A stretch of 64,000 bases of DNA, taken from assembly GCF_002836475.1 (NCBI RefSeq), contig NZ_PJBJ01000028.1:124001-188000 (forward strand). The letters run 5' to 3'. The position numbers were made by a program, and so were the translations under genes. The stretch is from Flavobacterium sp. ALD4. Lineage in GTDB: Bacteria; Bacteroidota; Bacteroidia; Flavobacteriales; Flavobacteriaceae. The notes beneath the pieces were generated by a model. The model was not told where the DNA came from. It ran no database searches and saw only the letters and a program-made list of their open reading frames with translations. Below, one piece after another: positions 61,805 to 64,000 of the stretch (its first letter is position 1; every line of letters begins with the position of its first letter).

Positions 61805-62769
61805 TATACTATTCCTTCTTTTAAAATGTCATGTAAATGTAAAACGCCTTTATACTCGCCATGATCTACCACAACTAATTGAGTGATGGAGAAATCTTCG
61901 AGAATATTTAATGCGTCAGCTACCATGTCGGTTGTTTGAATTAATTTTGGATTCTTGGTCATGATGTCTTTCGCGGTCAAATCTGCGAAAGAATCTCTTT
62001 CGTTTAACATTCTTCGAATGTCACCGTCTGTTATAATTCCGATGACTTTATCGTTTTCGACAACTGCAGTAACACCAAGACGTTTTTCTGAGATTTCAAA
62101 AATCACTTTTTTTATTGCCGTATCCGGAGAAACTACAGGTTTTAAAGTATGTTCCAGCATGTCTTTAACTCTGAGCAATAATTTTTTGCCTAAAGCACCT
62201 CCCGGATGGTATTTTGCAAAATCTTCTGCTTTGAAATTCTGCATTTCCATAAGGCAAACGGCAATGGCGTCACCCATTACTAATTGAGCGGTAGTGCTAT
62301 TGGTAGGAGCGAGATTATTAGGGCAAGCTTCGGCGTCCACAGTGGTGTTCAATACATAATCGGACCCTTTTGCAAGAAACGAAGTCATGTTCCCGGTTAT
62401 GGCAATCAGCGTATTTCCAAAACGTTTTAAAAAGGGAACAACAGCTTTTATTTCAGGACTGTTTCCGCTTTTTGAAATGCAGATAATAATATCGTCTTTT
62501 TGTACCATACCCAAGTCTCCATGAATTGCTTCAGAGGCGTGAAGAAACATTGAAGGTGTTCCTGTGGAATTAAATGTAGCGACCATTTTTTGGGCAATGA
62601 TTGCACTTTTTCCGATTCCGGTTACGATTAATCTTCCGTTCGAATTATAGATTGCTTGCGTTGCATCTGAAAAATTTTCGTCGAGGAAATCAGTTAGTTT
62701 TGTAATTGACTCGCTCTCAGATAAAATGGTTTTTTTGGCTATCGCCAATATGTTTTCTTTCGATATCAA
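61804..62769 (-). CDS. kdsD: arabinose-5-phosphate isomerase (KpsF/GutQ type)
   Basis: First step of KDO synthesis for LPS. N-terminal SIS domain (GRLIVTGIGKSAIIAQKMVATFNSTGTPSMFLHASEAIHGDLGM, ICISKSGNSPEI) and two CBS domains in the C-terminal half (from MLEHTLKPVVSPDTA; VIGIITDGDIRRML; VVDHGEYKGVLHLHDIL). An ATG at 62877 would give 357 aa, but the extra 36 residues are unrelated to the family and lie upstream of the probable promoter box at 62824-62831. The TTG at 62769 gives 321 aa, the normal size, so I chose it. Confidence 0.88.
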   Translation of the reverse strand: MISKENILAIAKKTILSESESITKLTDFLDENFSDATQAIYNSNGRLIVTGIGKSAIIAQKMVATFNSTGTPSMFLHASEAIHGDLGMVQKDDIIICISKSGNSPEIKAVVPFLKRFGNTLIAITGNMTSFLAKGSDYVLNTTVDAEACPNNLAPTNSTTAQLVMGDAIAVCLMEMQNFKAEDFAKYHPGGALGKKLLLRVKDMLEHTLKPVVSPDTAIKKVIFEISEKRLGVTAVVENDKVIGIITDGDIRRMLNERDSFADLTAKDIMTKNPKLIQTTDMVADALNILEDFSITQLVVVDHGEYKGVLHLHDILKEGIV

Positions 62770-62785
62770 AACGGAATATTTAAAA

Positions 62786-62816
62786 TTTGTGAGTGTAAAA
62801 GAAAATTGTATCTTTA
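62786..62816 (+). promoter_or_regulatory. candidate recQ promoter
   Basis: TTTG (62786-62789) and TATCTTTA (62809-62816) are separated by 19 bp, which fits the Bacteroidota TTG-N19-TAnnTTTG layout except for the last base of the -7 box. It lies 38 bp before the recQ ATG. Confidence 0.45.
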
Positions 62817-62823
62817 TCTGATG

Positions 62824-62831
62824 CAAATTTA
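62824..62831 (-). promoter_or_regulatory. candidate -7 promoter element for kdsD
   Basis: On the - strand this reads TAAATTTG, an exact TAnnTTTG match, about 55 bp upstream of the preferred TTG start at 62769. No good -33 box is visible. If it is real, transcription starts downstream of the ATG at 62877, ruling out the longer reading frame. Confidence 0.45.
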
Positions 62832-62854
62832 TACAAAATACCACATAATAAAGA

Positions 62855-64000
62855 ATGAATTCAAACGAAATTGACATACATAAAGAATTAAAGAAATATT
62901 TTGGCTTTAGTCAATTTAAAGGCTTGCAGGAACAGGTTATTGAAAGCCTAATGAAGAGACAGAATACATTTGTAATTATGCCTACGGGCGGTGGTAAATC
63001 ATTGTGTTACCAGCTCCCGGCTTTAGTTCAAGAAGGCACAGCCATTGTTGTTTCTCCATTAATTGCCTTAATGAAAAACCAAGTCGACGCTATCAGAAGT
63101 TTATCTTCAGAAAGAGGTATTGCCCATGTTTTAAATTCATCACTCACAAAAACAGAGATTGCTCAAGTTAGAAAGGATATCACTTCCGGATTAACGAAGC
63201 TTTTGTATGTCGCTCCAGAATCTTTGACAAAAGAGGAAAATGTTAATTTTCTTAAAAATGTGACCATTTCTTTTGTGGCTATAGATGAAGCCCATTGCAT
63301 CTCCGAGTGGGGTCATGATTTCAGGCCGGAATACAGGAATCTGAAACATATTATAAAACAACTGGGGGATTTACCTATAATAGGTCTTACCGCTACGGCA
63401 ACTCCAAAAGTTCAGGAAGATATCCTGAAAAATTTAGATATGTGTGATGCTACGACTTTTAAAGCATCGTTTAACAGACCTAATTTGTATTATGAAGTAC
63501 GTACAAAAACAAAAAATGTAGAATCAGATATCATTCGTTTTATAAAACAGCACCAAGGGAAGTCTGGAATTATTTATTGCCTAAGCCGCAAAAAGGTGGA
63601 GGCAATTGCTCATGTACTGCAGGTAAACGGAATTAGTGCGGTGCCTTATCATGCAGGATTAGATGCGAAAACACGGGCTAGACATCAGGACATGTTTCTT
63701 ATGGAAGATGTGGATGTGGTGGTGGCTACAATCGCTTTCGGAATGGGAATCGACAAGCCAGATGTGCGATTTGTGATTCATCATGACATTCCAAAATCAC
63801 TAGAAAGTTATTATCAGGAAACGGGTCGTGCTGGTAGGGATGGTGGAGAAGGACATTGTCTTGCTTACTATTCTTATAAAGATGTAGAAAAACTGGAGAA
63901 ATTCATGTCCGGTAAACCAGTTGCCGAGCAGGAAATTGGGTTTGCTTTATTGCAGGAAGTGGTAGCCTATGCCGAAACTTCAATGTCAAGAAGAAAATTT
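62855..64000 (+). CDS. recQ: ATP-dependent DNA helicase RecQ (3' partial)
   Basis: 3'-5' DNA helicase for recombination and repair. The frame is open from the ATG at 62855 to the window edge (382 codons). It has FGFSQFKGLQEQVIESLM, Walker A MPTGGGKSLCYQLPAL, SPLIALMKNQVDA, the DEAH box in AIDEAHCISEWGHDFRPEYRNL, GLTATATPKVQEDIL, and the second RecA-like domain with GIIYCLSRKKVEAIA, YHAGLDAKTR, VATIAFGMGIDKPDVRFVIHHDIPKS and QETGRAGRDGG. The zinc-binding and HRDC parts lie beyond the window. Divergent from kdsD, sharing its upstream region. Confidence 0.95.
   Translation, partial: MNSNEIDIHKELKKYFGFSQFKGLQEQVIESLMKRQNTFVIMPTGGGKSLCYQLPALVQEGTAIVVSPLIALMKNQVDAIRSLSSERGIAHVLNSSLTKTEIAQVRKDITSGLTKLLYVAPESLTKEENVNFLKNVTISFVAIDEAHCISEWGHDFRPEYRNLKHIIKQLGDLPIIGLTATATPKVQEDILKNLDMCDATTFKASFNRPNLYYEVRTKTKNVESDIIRFIKQHQGKSGIIYCLSRKKVEAIAHVLQVNGISAVPYHAGLDAKTRARHQDMFLMEDVDVVVATIAFGMGIDKPDVRFVIHHDIPKSLESYYQETGRAGRDGGEGHCLAYYSYKDVEKLEKFMSGKPVAEQEIGFALLQEVVAYAETSMSRRKF

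Noticed and set aside
61804..62877. kdsD starting at the ATG at 62877
   Set aside because: The added 36 residues do not belong to the family and overlap the divergent promoter region and recQ start.
1..64000. tRNA, rRNA or riboswitch genes
   Set aside because: I looked for cloverleaf-like segments, conserved T-loop sequence and large structured leaders in the gene-free gaps and found nothing convincing by eye; a covariance-model search would be decisive.

Overview
The window comes from a member of the Bacteroidota, most probably Flavobacterium or a close relative. The support is: an A+T-rich genome; promoters of the TAnnTTTG type and almost no purine-rich ribosome binding sites; a PorV/PorQ-type outer-membrane protein linked to type IX secretion; a DUF4105 protein; and a multi-SLBB polysaccharide export protein paired with a kinase-less chain-length protein. 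I cannot name the species. Nearly all of 1-54,765 is one surface-polysaccharide (O-antigen/capsule) locus on the + strand. From 54,766 to the end lie ordinary envelope and housekeeping genes, mostly on the - strand.

Layout. (1) 1-5,070: GDP-mannose pyrophosphorylase (cut by the window start), SLBB outer-membrane exporter, Wzz-like protein and a small nucleotidyltransferase, closed by a terminator at 5,113-5,153. (2) 5,193-15,600: a first A+T-rich variable block with a UDP-glucuronate 4-epimerase-like enzyme, Wzx flippase, UDP-galactopyranose mutase, several glycosyltransferases (one probably galactofuranosyl), a Wzy-like polymerase and an acetyltransferase. (3) 15,607-24,750: the four dTDP-rhamnose genes, split as rfbCD and rfbBA by a repeat-flanked DUF559 gene, then a WecA/WbpL-like initiator, a decayed PglC-like initiator, and PglE- and PglF-like genes, closed by a bidirectional terminator at 24,773-24,817. 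(4) 24,961-27,780: a PHP-type tyrosine phosphatase on the - strand, then a Wzm/Wzt ABC exporter. (5) about 27,780-53,137: a second, larger A+T-rich block starting inside wzt. It holds two FkbM methyltransferases, many glycosyltransferases of different folds, acetyltransferases, a neuA-neuB-neuC sialic-acid cassette and an O-antigen ligase/polymerase. (6) 53,371-54,765: a WcaJ-type initiating phosphoglycosyltransferase. (7) 55,142-64,000: DUF4105, PorV-like, pssA, GH25, DUF5808, lptB, a carboxymuconolactone-decarboxylase-like protein, tatC, kdsD and the start of recQ.

How it works together (inference). Nucleotide sugars made here (GDP-mannose, dTDP-rhamnose, UDP-GalA, UDP-Galf, a 4-amino-4,6-dideoxy-HexNAc and CMP-sialic acid) feed two sets of glycosyltransferases. 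Two assembly routes are present: Wzx/Wzy with Wza/Wzz, and Wzm/Wzt with a ligase. The two variable blocks are much poorer in G+C than the conserved genes around them. One boundary falls inside wzt, between its ATPase and substrate-recognition domains. This suggests serotype switching by exchange of cassettes.

The least explained items are the 180-bp repeat/DUF559 module, several glycosyltransferase-like or beta-propeller-like proteins of no recognised family, and the lack of any recognisable sialyltransferase beside neuABC. No tRNA, rRNA, transposase, integrase or CRISPR array was seen.
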